Positions 1 to 7,275 are shown, counted from the stretch's first letter. The stretch: DNA of 9,604 nucleotides from Treponema sp. (GCA_031280065.1 JAITHH010000239.1:1-9604); one strand, 5' to 3'. The notes: generated by a model not told the origin, from the sequence alone. Numbers and translations: made by a program.

Positions 1-2
1 AC

Positions 3-107
3 GGGTACCTGGAGGAACTGAATCATTTGGGATTGGAGCGGCGTCTGCGTATCGTGCAGACGGCGTTTAACCGGCAGTGGCTGGAATATAAGCGCACCAG
101 GGATTGA
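3..107 (+). CDS. C-terminal end of an unidentified protein (partial; possibly an extracellular solute-binding protein)
   Basis: An open frame enters from the left edge and ends at TGA 105-107, giving 34 residues that begin GYLEELNHLGLERRLRI and end EYKRTRD. The frame has no start codon in the window and no SD site, so it is the 3' end of a larger gene. The amphipathic pattern (Y-L-x-x-L-x-x-x-G-L, then a helix with a Q and a W near the end) resembles the last helix of family-1/LplA-like extracellular sugar-binding proteins, which often end with a conserved Q-x-x-x-x-W-type helix. That family call is a weak inference from a short tail. The stop codon lies inside the first unit of the repeat array (GGATTGA at 101-107), so the array begins within the coding sequence. 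The identity is uncertain; the coding status is moderately sure. Confidence 0.5.
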   Translation, partial: GYLEELNHLGLERRLRIVQTAFNRQWLEYKRTRD

Positions 108-558
108 AAATGCAATCCAGCAAGGACAGAGATTGCTGTCAAAGACTGACAGACTTTGCTGTCAAATGACTGACAGAGATTGCTGTCAAAGACTGACAGA
201 CTTTACTGTCAAAGGCTGACAGAGATTGCTGTCAAAGACTGACAGACTTTGCTGTCAAAGACTGACAGAGATTGCTGTCAAAGACTGACAGAGATTGCTG
301 TCAAAGACTGACAGACTTTGCTGTCAAATGACTGACAGACTTTGCTGTCAAAGACTGACAGAGATTGCTGTCAAAGGCTGACAGAGATTGCTGTCAAAGA
401 CTGACAGACTTTGCTGTCAAAGACTGACAGAGATTACTGTCAAATGACTGACAGACTTTGCTGTCAAACAAGGAAGCGGAAATGCTTCCAATAAGGATTG
501 AAAAGTCAATCCAATAAAGATTGAGAATGCAATCCAATAAGGATTGAAAGTGCAAGCA
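101..558. repeat. Tandem array of about 20 inverted-repeat units, 23-nt period, with changing arms
   Basis: This stretch holds no gene. It is a tandem array in which each unit is a 6-nt left arm, a 6-nt loop and a 6-nt right arm, followed by a 5-6 nt linker. Unit 1 (101-118) is GGATTG-aaaatg-CAATCC. Fifteen units from 124 to 466 have arms TGACAG/CTGTCA (the first is GGACAG), with loop agattg or acttt(g/a) and linker AAGAC, AAGGC or AATGAC. One unit (472-489) is GGAAGC-ggaaat-GCTTCC. Three units (495-558) return to GGATTG/CAATCC with linker AATAA; the second left arm is AGATTG and the final right arm has decayed to CAAGCA. Three linkers carry an extra T, giving 24-nt spacing. The array starts in the stop codon of the upstream gene and ends just before the SD of the next gene. 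The function is unknown; a hairpin array in RNA or a set of dyad protein-binding sites are both possible. Confidence 0.93.
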
Positions 559-562
559 AGCA

Positions 563-567
563 AGGAG
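563..567 (+). promoter_or_regulatory. Shine-Dalgarno site of the phosphoesterase gene
   Basis: AGGAG lies 6 nt before ATG 574. It decides the start against the in-frame TTG at 544, which lies inside the repeat array and has no SD of its own. Confidence 0.75.
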
Positions 568-573
568 AAAACG

Positions 574-1875
574 ATGAAAATGATGAAAATGATGAAAAAA
601 ACCAAACAACTGACGGCCTTTCCGTTCACGGTGCTGGCGGCGGTCATACTGGCGGCGCTGGCCCCGGCAGGGTGTCCACAGCCGGAGGGAGATGACGGGA
701 AACCGGCACGGACAGCCACGCCCAGGGCGGAAATCACCAGCATATCGAAAAGCCCCGGCCTGCCGCAAAAGCGCGCGGAATTCACCCTGACGAATATTCT
801 TGACGGCGGCCAGGCCGGCGACTGGAAGGTATACGATGAAAAAACCGGCGGCACGGCGCTGGAAACGGTAAGCGCCCAATTTTCAGACCAAACCGCAACC
901 CTCAGCCTGATAGCCGCCGGGGATGAACTTGCGGCGGGAACCTACTATGTCTCGGTAACGGAAGCGGGCAAAAGCGAAAGCGGGCGGCTTGGCCTAACCT
1001 TGACGCCCTATACGCCGGTACGCATCGGTCTTCTGACCGACCCCCACTATGCGGATATAAACCCAAACGGCAACCGGCATTTCCGGGACGCGCTTTTCAA
1101 GGTGCGGGACGCGGTTACGTATTTCAACACGCAGCCGCTTGATTTTATTGCCGAACTGGGGGATTTGAAAGACAAACACGCAACCGATGCCCTGTTGACC
1201 ACGGGTTATCTGGGTACCATTGAAGGGGAACTGCGAAAGGCCAATGTCGAAGTCGCCCATGTGCTGGGGAACCACGATATGGATATGCTTTCCAAAGCCC
1301 AGTTTTTGTCGCATATCACGAACCTTCCCGGTGCCGTTTACCCGGATAACGCCGTGGACAAGTCATATTATTCCTTTGTGCTGCGGGGAATCAAATTTAT
1401 TGTGCTGGATGCCTGTTTCACCAAAAACAACGATCCATATAAAGGCGATGCCGCCGGTACAAACTATACCTACAAGGAAGCGAGAGTCCCGCCCAAAGAA
1501 CAGCACTGGCTCAAAATGGAACTTGCCAGCCACTATCCGGTGATAATTCTGGCGCATCAGTTGTTGGATTTCTGGAATAAACCCGCCGCAGACCCGGACA
1601 CGGTGGTGCTTAACGCCGCCGAAGTGGTACAGATACTGGAAGATTCGGGCAAGGTCGCGGCAGTTTTTCAGGGACATCATCATGCGGGGCATTATTCAAC
1701 GCGGAACGGTATACACTATGTTACCCTCAAAGGAATGGTTGAGGGACCGTATCCGTCCAGCACGAGTTATGCGGTGGCGACAATAGACGCTTCACTCAAT
1801 ATCACCTGGGATGGGTTCGGCAATGAGCCGGACAGGACTTTAGCGCACCCCGCACCCGAGGGAAGTACTGATTAA
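574..1875 (+). CDS. Lipoprotein calcineurin-like metallophosphoesterase
   Basis: The product is 433 residues and is predicted to hydrolyse a phosphoester or nucleotide at the cell surface or in the periplasm; the substrate is unknown. The N-terminus is MKMMKMMKK followed by a hydrophobic stretch (about 13-32) and APAGC, so lipidation at Cys34 is likely (relaxed spirochaete-type lipobox). Residues of about 50-145 look like an Ig-like beta domain. The catalytic domain carries the whole metallophosphoesterase motif set: D156-x-H158 (TDPHY), G196-D197 with D200 (GDLKD), G232-N-H-D235, H328 and GHHHAGH at 367-373. The stretch GNRHFRDAL before the second motif resembles ADPRibase-Mn-like members; that subfamily call is tentative. 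The gene start consists of three near-identical 9-nt copies (ATGAAAATG twice, then ATGAAAAAA, 574-600), giving five in-frame ATGs by 594. It follows the repeat array directly and seems to be transcribed alone. Confidence 0.88.
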   Translation: MKMMKMMKKTKQLTAFPFTVLAAVILAALAPAGCPQPEGDDGKPARTATPRAEITSISKSPGLPQKRAEFTLTNILDGGQAGDWKVYDEKTGGTALETVSAQFSDQTATLSLIAAGDELAAGTYYVSVTEAGKSESGRLGLTLTPYTPVRIGLLTDPHYADINPNGNRHFRDALFKVRDAVTYFNTQPLDFIAELGDLKDKHATDALLTTGYLGTIEGELRKANVEVAHVLGNHDMDMLSKAQFLSHITNLPGAVYPDNAVDKSYYSFVLRGIKFIVLDACFTKNNDPYKGDAAGTNYTYKEARVPPKEQHWLKMELASHYPVIILAHQLLDFWNKPAADPDTVVLNAAEVVQILEDSGKVAAVFQGHHHAGHYSTRNGIHYVTLKGMVEGPYPSSTSYAVATIDASLNITWDGFGNEPDRTLAHPAPEGSTD

Positions 1876-2068
1876 AGCAAACCGAACCACGGAAGACATC
1901 TGCCTGCCGCAGGCAGGCGAAAGTGACGCGAAAAAGAAGCCCTTTTCCGTGAGATTTCCGTGTCATTTGCGGTAAGGGGGGTATCTGGCGCCGGAAGCGG
2001 AACACCCATCTAAAGCCGTTTTCCCCCGGTACTAGCCAAACGCCTGGATTACCCGCTACGATAAGCCC
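1876..2068. other. Intergenic region with inverted CCGTG-type motifs
   Basis: This 193-nt gap holds no convincing gene. A motif reading TGTCTTCCGTGGTTCGG on the minus strand (complement of 1883-1899) is mirrored by CCGTGAGATTTCCGTGTCA on the plus strand (about 1947-1965), with a perfect GC-rich hairpin between them. From memory, TTCCGTGT/TTCCGTGGTT-like words recur in intergenic DNA of several bacteria, so this may be a decayed dispersed repeat. I see no promoter I would defend. Confidence 0.4.
1902..1918. repeat. Perfect 7-bp inverted repeat (GCCTGCC / GGCAGGC)
   Basis: GCCTGCC at 1902-1908, loop GCA, and GGCAGGC at 1912-1918 form a perfect 7-bp stem, 26 nt after the stop of the phosphoesterase gene. 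No T run follows, so it is not a classical intrinsic terminator. It could still slow transcription or protect the 3' end of the mRNA. Confidence 0.7.
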
Positions 2069-2323
2069 ATGTACGAATACAAAACCAAGGGAACCTGTTC
2101 GACCAAGATCAGTTTCGATATTCAGGACGGGGCTGTCCGGGATGTGGTCTTTACCAACGGCTGCCAAGGCAATCTCAAAACCATCGGGCTGCTGGTGGAG
2201 GGGATGAACGCCGGGGAGCTGGTCTCCCGCCTCAAAGGGATTCAGTGCGGACAAAGGCGGACTTCCTGCGCGGATCAGTTGGCCCGGGCTGTGGAAGAAC
2301 GCATCGGGCATCAAGCGCCCTAA
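2069..2323 (+). CDS. TSCPD-domain small protein (TIGR03905-type)
   Basis: The product is 84 residues. It matches the small stand-alone TSCPD family, named for a conserved T-S-C-P-D motif; this copy reads T65-S-C67-A-D69. Four cysteines (C10, C32, C60, C67) lie where the family usually has them: a TCST segment near the start, NGCQGN in the middle, GIQCG, and the TSC motif. They suggest metal or Fe-S binding, but the biochemical role of the family is not established. A related domain occurs at the C-terminus of some B12-dependent ribonucleotide reductases. ATG 2069 is the only sensible start because an in-frame TAG lies at 2033, but the SD is weak. The reductase gene starts 16 nt after the stop, so the two are probably co-transcribed. 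Confidence 0.85.
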   Translation: MYEYKTKGTCSTKISFDIQDGAVRDVVFTNGCQGNLKTIGLLVEGMNAGELVSRLKGIQCGQRRTSCADQLARAVEERIGHQAP

Positions 2324-2339
2324 GCGGAGGACGGAGAAC

Positions 2340-3542
2340 ATGCAATACCGCATAGACAAAAAATCGGGCAACCGGCTGTCCGCGCTGGGATTCGGCTGTA
2401 TGCGCTTCCCCAGGACGCTGGGGGTCATCGACATGCAGAAGACCGAATTCCTCATCATGGAGGCCATCCAGGGGGGGATCAATTACTTCGATACTGCCTA
2501 CATCTACACGGGCAGCGAGGAGGCCCTGGGGACTATTCTCGAAAAGAACCGGGTCCGGGACAAGGTCTACATCGCCACGAAACTCCCCCTGGTGTACTGC
2601 AAGGGCCCGGCGGACTTCGACAAGTTCTTCAACAAAGAGCTGGAGCGCCTTAAAACTGATTACATCGACTACTACCTGATGCACATGATCACGGACCAGC
2701 AGCAGTGGGAGCAATTCCGCGCCTGGGGTATCGAGGATTGGCTGGCCCGGAAACGGGAGAGCGGCCAGATACGGCTGACCGGTTTTTCCTTCCACGGACG
2801 CCAGAACGAATTTCTTGCCGTGGTGGAGCAGTACCCCTGGGACTTTACCCAGATTCAGTACAACTATTCGGACGAGAATTTCCAGGCCGGGGTCAAGGGA
2901 CTCAAAAAAGCGGCGGCCCTGGGGCTGGGGGTGATAATCATGGAACCCCTGCTCGGGGGCAAGCTGGCCACCGGGCTTCCGCCACGGGCGCAGGAGCTCT
3001 TCCGCGCAGCCAACCCCGCGCTGTCTCCCGCGGCTTGGGGGCTGCGCTGGGTATGGAATCAGCCGGAAGTTACCATGCTCCTTTCGGGGATGAATGACCC
3101 CCGGCAGCTTGAGGAAAACATCCTGCTGGCGGAGACCGCGCTTCCCGGCTCGGTGAGCGCGGAGGAACTGGACGTGTACCGCCGGGTGATGGAGGTGGTG
3201 AACAGCTCCTACCGTATCCGCTGTACGGGCTGCAACTACTGTATGCCCTGTCCTAAGGGGGTGAATATTCCCGGCTGTTTCGGCGCGTACAACAGTTCTT
3301 TTGCGATGGGTTTTGTACAGGGGATGCAGCAGTACGCTACCAGTACGGGTTTTACCTCGGAGCGGAGCAGCGGCCCTGGTCATTGCGTCAAGTGCGGGAA
3401 GTGCGAGGGGCACTGTCCGCAGCATCTTCCGATCATCAAGAATCTGGCGCTGGTTCGGAAGCGGATGGAGCCGCTGCCGGTTCGTCTGGTGATTGCGCTG
3501 GTGCGGCTCTTCCTGGGGCGGGGCAAGAAGAAAAAAAATTAG
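2340..3542 (+). CDS. Aldo/keto reductase with C-terminal double 4Fe-4S ferredoxin-like domain
   Basis: The product is 400 residues. Residues 1 to about 285 form an aldo/keto reductase TIM barrel with start LGFGCMRFP and the catalytic tetrad D51, Y56, K81 and H115. The C-terminal part has two cysteine clusters: C295-x2-C298-x2-C301-x2-C304-P (CTGCNYCMPCP) and C349-x2-C352-x2-C355-x3-C359-P. This architecture is that of the anaerobe-type 'aldo/keto reductase, 4Fe-4S ferredoxin' family. The fusion suggests electron exchange between NAD(P)H and ferredoxin or flavodoxin-like carriers; the physiological substrate is unknown. The end is basic (GRGKKKKN). GGAGG at 2326-2330, 9 nt before ATG 2340, supports the start. 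It follows the TSCPD gene by 16 nt. The stop codon TAG (3540-3542) abuts a hairpin-rich block. Confidence 0.93.
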   Translation: MQYRIDKKSGNRLSALGFGCMRFPRTLGVIDMQKTEFLIMEAIQGGINYFDTAYIYTGSEEALGTILEKNRVRDKVYIATKLPLVYCKGPADFDKFFNKELERLKTDYIDYYLMHMITDQQQWEQFRAWGIEDWLARKRESGQIRLTGFSFHGRQNEFLAVVEQYPWDFTQIQYNYSDENFQAGVKGLKKAAALGLGVIIMEPLLGGKLATGLPPRAQELFRAANPALSPAAWGLRWVWNQPEVTMLLSGMNDPRQLEENILLAETALPGSVSAEELDVYRRVMEVVNSSYRIRCTGCNYCMPCPKGVNIPGCFGAYNSSFAMGFVQGMQQYATSTGFTSERSSGPGHCVKCGKCEGHCPQHLPIIKNLALVRKRMEPLPVRLVIALVRLFLGRGKKKKN

Positions 3543-3705
3543 GGGGGCGCGAACCTTCGGTTCGATGGCCCCCGACCGCGCCCTGCTCAGGCTAAAGCCT
3601 TCGCGCATTTGGGCTAATAGGGGGGTATTACGTGCGCTACGGCGGGCCGCATTACCAGGTCAACGACCTGCGGTCGCGGTTGTTTGCCGGGGGTGGAGCC
3701 CCCCT
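3541..3705. repeat. Hairpin-rich intergenic block bounded by an 8-bp inverted repeat
   Basis: The block runs from AGGGGGGC (3541-3548) to its exact reverse complement GCCCCCCT (3698-3705) and holds several inverted repeats. GGGGGC 3543-3548 can pair with GCCCCC 3568-3573 around the stem CGAACC-ttc-GGTTCG (3550-3564). AGGCT-aa-AGCCT lies at 3589-3600. CGACC-tgc-GGTCG lies at 3664-3676. GGGGG-tggag-CCCCC lies at 3689-3703. Alternative pairings exist: GCGCGAA 3547-3553 with TTCGCGC 3600-3606, and GGGCGCG 3545-3551 with CGCGCCC 3577-3583. The block may be a dispersed element or a structured leader of the response-regulator mRNA. The high GC content makes some of the pairing expected by chance. 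Confidence 0.55.
3543..3573 (+). other. Strong GC hairpin directly after the aldo/keto reductase stop
   Basis: An outer GGGGGC/GCCCCC stem encloses an inner CGAACC/GGTTCG stem with a TTC loop and a small internal bulge. It begins at the base after the TAG stop. No U tract follows, so it is better called a stability or pausing hairpin than a proven terminator. Confidence 0.55.
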
Positions 3706-3711
3706 GCTTAT

Positions 3712-3716
3712 GGAGG
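3712..3716 (+). promoter_or_regulatory. Shine-Dalgarno site of the response regulator gene
   Basis: GGAGG lies 9 nt before ATG 3726. It chooses this start over the upstream in-frame TTG at 3684, which would add 14 residues (MPGVEPPCLWRYRP) unlike any receiver-domain start. The site lies just outside the hairpin block, 12 nt after the GGGGG-tggag-CCCCC stem. Confidence 0.75.
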
Positions 3717-3725
3717 TATCGCCCT

Positions 3726-5456
3726 ATGGACAGTTCCCGGTATTCCTTTGTCGTGGTCGACGACGAGCCCGAAATTCGGGAGGGTATACGGGACGCCATT
3801 CCCTGGGAACAGTTGGGATTCTCCTTTGCCGGGGCCTGCGCCAATGGCTTTGAGGCCCTTGAACTGGCGGAGCGGACCCGGATTGACGCGGCGCTCATCG
3901 ACATCAACATGCCCTTCATGGACGGCCTTACTTTCGCGGAACGGCTTGCGGAAATTTCCCCATCGACGAAGGCGCTCATCATCACCGGCTATGATGACAT
4001 TGCCCATGTCCGCCGGGCCCTGCGCCTCCAGGTCTACGATTACATGGTCAAGCCCGTTACGCCGGGGGAACTCCGCGCCGCCCTGGAAAAACTGCGGGCC
4101 GCGCTGGATGCGGAACGTGCGGAACAGCTCAACCTGGAGGCGATCAAGCAGCGTCTGGCGGAAAGCATCCCCCTTTTGCGGGAACGGTTTCTGGCTAATC
4201 TCGTTTCCGGCAAGTTATCAATAGAAGGAACATTAGGCGAACAGCGGATTGGGGAACGGATCGCCTATTTTGAGCTGCCCCTGCCTGCGGAGGCTGCGGC
4301 ATACCAGTGCCTGGCCTTGGATTTTGTGCGGCGGCGGGAAGGCGAGGACTTTGATCTGGATGTTCTTGCCCAGCGGGGCATACTGGAGCGGGCGTGGGGC
4401 GCCGGATCAGCGGACGCCCCTGGAATGCCGCCGGCGGTATGCTTCCAGGATCAGGATGAACGTCCCGCGCTGATCGTTTGGGAAACGGGGGACGCTTCCG
4501 GGGGAGACGGCCCTGGACGCCTGTACCGCGCCGCGCTCAAGGCGGCGGAACGCCTGTACCGGAGTCTGGAACCGCTGGGAGACACGGTGGTAGGCGTGGG
4601 GGAGCCGGTGGAGAGTCTGGCGCGGTTAAACGAGTCCTACCGTTCCGCGATAGACGCCCTGAGCGCGGCGGCTCTGCGGGGAAAGCGCGGGGTGGCGGCC
4701 TACCGGGAAGTGCTGGGACCGGGCGGGAGCGGGGGAAAGGCCGCCGGGAGCCTTGCGGCATGGGAAAAGCGGATTGTATGGGCGCTCAAGACCGGGGACC
4801 GGGAGGGCGCTTTGGGGCTGATTGACCGCATGGCCCATTCGCTGAAAGACATTCCCCTGAGCGCGGAGGAGTACCGGGTCAAGTTTTCGCTGCTCCTGGC
4901 GGCGCTCATGCGCTGCTGCGAGGAGTTGGAGATACCCTTGGAGGCGGTATTTCCGGCAAACGCCCGGTTTCAGGCGGGCTGTTTTCTCGACTCCAACCCC
5001 TTTGAGGAGATAGCCAGGCTCAAGAGTCTGGACGCGGCGCGGCTCTGGTTTTCCGCGCTGGTGGAGGGGATCACGGGCTTCACCTCGGCGCGGCAGGAGA
5101 ATTTCGCCAAGGTTAAGGTGCGAGAGGCCCTGGACTATCTGGAATCCCACTATGCGGACCCGAACCTGTCCCTCCAGAGCCTCTGCAAGAAGCTGGCCAT
5201 CAGCGCAAGCTACTTCAGCGCGAACCTGAAGCGTTATCACTCGAAGACCTTTGTGGAAGAACTCACCGGGATACGGCTCACCAAGGCGATGGAACTCCTG
5301 CGGACGACGGATCTTTTGACCTACCAGATCGCTGAACGGATTGGCTACCGGGATTCCCACTACTTCTCCCTCTGCTTCCGCAAGTTCACGGGGCTTACCA
5401 CCACCGAATACCGGAACCGGGCAGCGGGAGGCTCGGACGGGAGGTCCGGCCCATGA
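3726..5456 (+). CDS. Response regulator, receiver plus AraC-type DNA-binding domain (YesN-like)
   Basis: The product is 576 residues. Residues of about 6-125 are a receiver domain with acidic pocket D12-D13 (VVVDDEP), phosphoacceptor D59 (LIDINMPFMDG), T87 (LIITGYDD) and K109 (MVKPV). A long linker region (about 130-455) has no motif I can name. The last hundred residues or so (about 463-568) are an AraC/XylS domain with two helix-turn-helix units: LSLQSLCKKLAISASYFSANL, then TYQIAERIGYRDSHYFSLCF and the typical FRKFTGLTTTEYR ending. This is the architecture of YesN regulators, which usually control transport and breakdown of carbohydrates. The stop overlaps the kinase start (ATGA at 5453-5456), so the two are translationally coupled. 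The target genes are not visible; the binding-protein gene downstream or genes outside the window are candidates. Confidence 0.94.
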   Translation: MDSSRYSFVVVDDEPEIREGIRDAIPWEQLGFSFAGACANGFEALELAERTRIDAALIDINMPFMDGLTFAERLAEISPSTKALIITGYDDIAHVRRALRLQVYDYMVKPVTPGELRAALEKLRAALDAERAEQLNLEAIKQRLAESIPLLRERFLANLVSGKLSIEGTLGEQRIGERIAYFELPLPAEAAAYQCLALDFVRRREGEDFDLDVLAQRGILERAWGAGSADAPGMPPAVCFQDQDERPALIVWETGDASGGDGPGRLYRAALKAAERLYRSLEPLGDTVVGVGEPVESLARLNESYRSAIDALSAAALRGKRGVAAYREVLGPGGSGGKAAGSLAAWEKRIVWALKTGDREGALGLIDRMAHSLKDIPLSAEEYRVKFSLLLAALMRCCEELEIPLEAVFPANARFQAGCFLDSNPFEEIARLKSLDAARLWFSALVEGITGFTSARQENFAKVKVREALDYLESHYADPNLSLQSLCKKLAISASYFSANLKRYHSKTFVEELTGIRLTKAMELLRTTDLLTYQIAERIGYRDSHYFSLCFRKFTGLTTTEYRNRAAGGSDGRSGP

Positions 5457-7258
5457 GGACCGGGCGCTTCCAAAGTATTCAGGTAAGCCTGGCCATTGCG
5501 TTTACCGCCCTCTCGCTTACCCTCAGCGTGGGCGCCGTCCTCATCGCCTTCACCGTAACCGAGGAAACCGCCCGGATCGCTTCCCGGCGCTACACCGGGC
5601 AGTTAGTTCGGCAGATCGCCCGGCATATCGAGTCCTACATCGGCTACATGGATTCCATTTCCGCGCTGATTCAGGCTGACAGCGGGGTGCGGGAATACCT
5701 GAACACCGCAGCAGCAGCCTCTGGGAGCGGGCTTGAGCCGTTTGCCGCATCTGCCCGCCCGGCGCTCAAGGTGCTGCGGGACCTCCGGCACGATATTTCC
5801 TTTATCGGCATCTATAGTCCTGCGGGCGGCTGGCTCACTGCGGACCCGGAGGACGCGCTCAACCCCTTTGCCGCGCCTGAAAAGCAGGGGTGGTACGCCG
5901 CCGCAAAGGAGGCGGACGGCGCGGCGGCGGTGTCCTCCTCGCATGTACAGCATATTATCAAAGACCGCTACCCCTGGGTCATCTCCCTCTCGCGGGAAAT
6001 CGCCGGCGGGGAAGCAGGGAAAGGCGGCGGCGTCCTCCTGGTGGACCTCAACTTCCGTATCATCGACCGGATATGCGGCTCCCTGCGGCTGGGAGGGCGG
6101 GGCTATGTGTTCATCGTTGACCGGAACGGCGACATTGTGTACCACCCCCAGCAGCAGCTCCTCTATGGGGGACTAAAAAGCGAGAGCATCCGCCGGATCA
6201 TGGAAGCGATAGAAGCGGAGGAAACCTACTTTCCCGGAGAAAGCGGAAATCAGGATAAATTGTACAGTATGGAAACCATGTACTCCACCGGCTGGAAGGT
6301 GGTAGGGGTCAACTACCGGGGAGAACTGGTGGAGAACCGCGGTTCTATCAGGCGGAATTACGCCCTCTGGGGCCTGGTGTTCCTCCTGGCGTCCATGCTG
6401 ATCTCCATATTCCTCTCCAGCCGTCTCTCCAAGCCTATCAGGGAACTGCGCCGCTCTATGAGCGCCGTGGAGCAGGGCAATTTTGATGTTGCCGCCGCGG
6501 TCCGTCCGTCAAACGAGATTGGTGAGCTGGGCAGAGGTTTCAACCTCATGGTGGGGGAGATAAAGAAACTGCTCAAGCGGATCACCCTTGAACAGGAACA
6601 GAAGCGCAAGAGCGAGCTGAACGCGCTGCAAATGCAGATCAATCCGCACTTTCTCTACAATACTCTGGACTCGGTGATCTGGATGGCGGAGCGGGGCAAA
6701 CAGGCGGAAGTCATCGCCATGAGTTCCGCCCTGGCACGGCTGTTCCGGCTGAGTATCAGCAAGGGAAAGGAGATCATCGATGTGGCGTCGGAGATTGAGC
6801 ATGTGAAGAACTACCTGACCATCCAGAAGATACGCTACCAGGACCGGCTGGACTACCGCATCCAGGTAGCGGAGGAGATACTGGAATTCAAAATCGTCAA
6901 GATCATCCTTCAGCCCCTGGTGGAGAACGCCATCTACCACGGCATCAAAAACAGTTCAGGCGCGGGAACGGTGGTCATCTCCGGTTTCCGCACTGAAAGG
7001 GGAATGGACCTCGTCGTGCGGGACGACGGGGCCGGTATGGATGTCGAAACGCTGGAACGGGTGCGGCGGCGGCTCGCCGGGAAGGATACGCCGGAGGGAG
7101 CCGCTGACGGGGATGACGCGAGGCCCGGCGGCGGTCTGGGAATCCGCAATGTGGATGAGCGGATCAAACTTTACTTTGGGCCGGACTACGGCTTGGAATT
7201 TGAAAGCCGGGAGCATGAGGGCGCGGCGGTCTTCGTCCATCTTCCGGCTATCCGTTAG
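5453..7258 (+). CDS. Sensor histidine kinase, HAMP plus His_kinase/HATPase (YesM/LytS-like)
   Basis: The product is 601 residues and lies in the cytoplasmic membrane. TM1 spans about residues 11-33 and TM2 about 304-323; between them lies an extracytoplasmic sensor of about 270 residues, probably Cache-like. A HAMP segment follows (LSKPIRELRRSMSAVEQGNFD), then a linker helix and the His_kinase motif with phosphoacceptor H399 (QMQINPHFLYNTLDS). The ATPase domain has the N box around N492 (LVENAIYHGI), a G1 box D524-D-G-A-G528 and a glycine-rich G2 box from G559 (PGGGLGIRN). It is the partner of the upstream AraC-type regulator, with a 4-bp start/stop overlap. Its TAG stop (7256-7258) is created by a MITE-like insertion; the rebuilt empty site would end in TAA after the same last codon, so the protein is unchanged. 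Confidence 0.94.
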   Translation: MRTGRFQSIQVSLAIAFTALSLTLSVGAVLIAFTVTEETARIASRRYTGQLVRQIARHIESYIGYMDSISALIQADSGVREYLNTAAAASGSGLEPFAASARPALKVLRDLRHDISFIGIYSPAGGWLTADPEDALNPFAAPEKQGWYAAAKEADGAAAVSSSHVQHIIKDRYPWVISLSREIAGGEAGKGGGVLLVDLNFRIIDRICGSLRLGGRGYVFIVDRNGDIVYHPQQQLLYGGLKSESIRRIMEAIEAEETYFPGESGNQDKLYSMETMYSTGWKVVGVNYRGELVENRGSIRRNYALWGLVFLLASMLISIFLSSRLSKPIRELRRSMSAVEQGNFDVAAAVRPSNEIGELGRGFNLMVGEIKKLLKRITLEQEQKRKSELNALQMQINPHFLYNTLDSVIWMAERGKQAEVIAMSSALARLFRLSISKGKEIIDVASEIEHVKNYLTIQKIRYQDRLDYRIQVAEEILEFKIVKIILQPLVENAIYHGIKNSSGAGTVVISGFRTERGMDLVVRDDGAGMDVETLERVRRRLAGKDTPEGAADGDDARPGGGLGIRNVDERIKLYFGPDYGLEFESREHEGAAVFVHLPAIR

Positions 7259-7275
7259 AGCCTGTTCAAAATCTG

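Noticed and set aside
124..466. CRISPR array
   Set aside because: The period is 23-24 nt with no unique spacers; the 5-6 nt linkers are nearly constant, and no cas gene is present.
544..573. TTG start 10 codons upstream of the phosphoesterase ATG
   Set aside because: It lies inside the last repeat unit and lacks an SD; ATG 574 has AGGAG at 6 nt and opens a normal lipoprotein signal.
394..879. Two long minus-strand open frames (394-879 and 417-854)
   Set aside because: They run through the repeat array and antisense to the signal peptide and Ig-like part of the phosphoesterase, with low-complexity, family-less translations.
1902..1918. Intrinsic terminator after the phosphoesterase
   Set aside because: The 7-bp hairpin is perfect but followed by GAAAGTGACG and no T run.
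3543..3573. Intrinsic terminator after the aldo/keto reductase
   Set aside because: The stem is strong but followed by CGACCGCG and not by a U tract, so termination cannot be claimed.
2232..3608. Minus-strand frame of 458 codons opposite the aldo/keto reductase
   Set aside because: The plus strand encodes a complete enzyme with all catalytic and Fe-S motifs; the minus frame is a GC-rich antisense shadow without recognisable domains.
3493..4224. Plus-strand frame of 243 codons overlapping the reductase end and regulator start
   Set aside because: It is out of frame with the receiver domain, rich in R/S/P as expected for a shifted frame of GC-rich DNA, and crosses the hairpin block.
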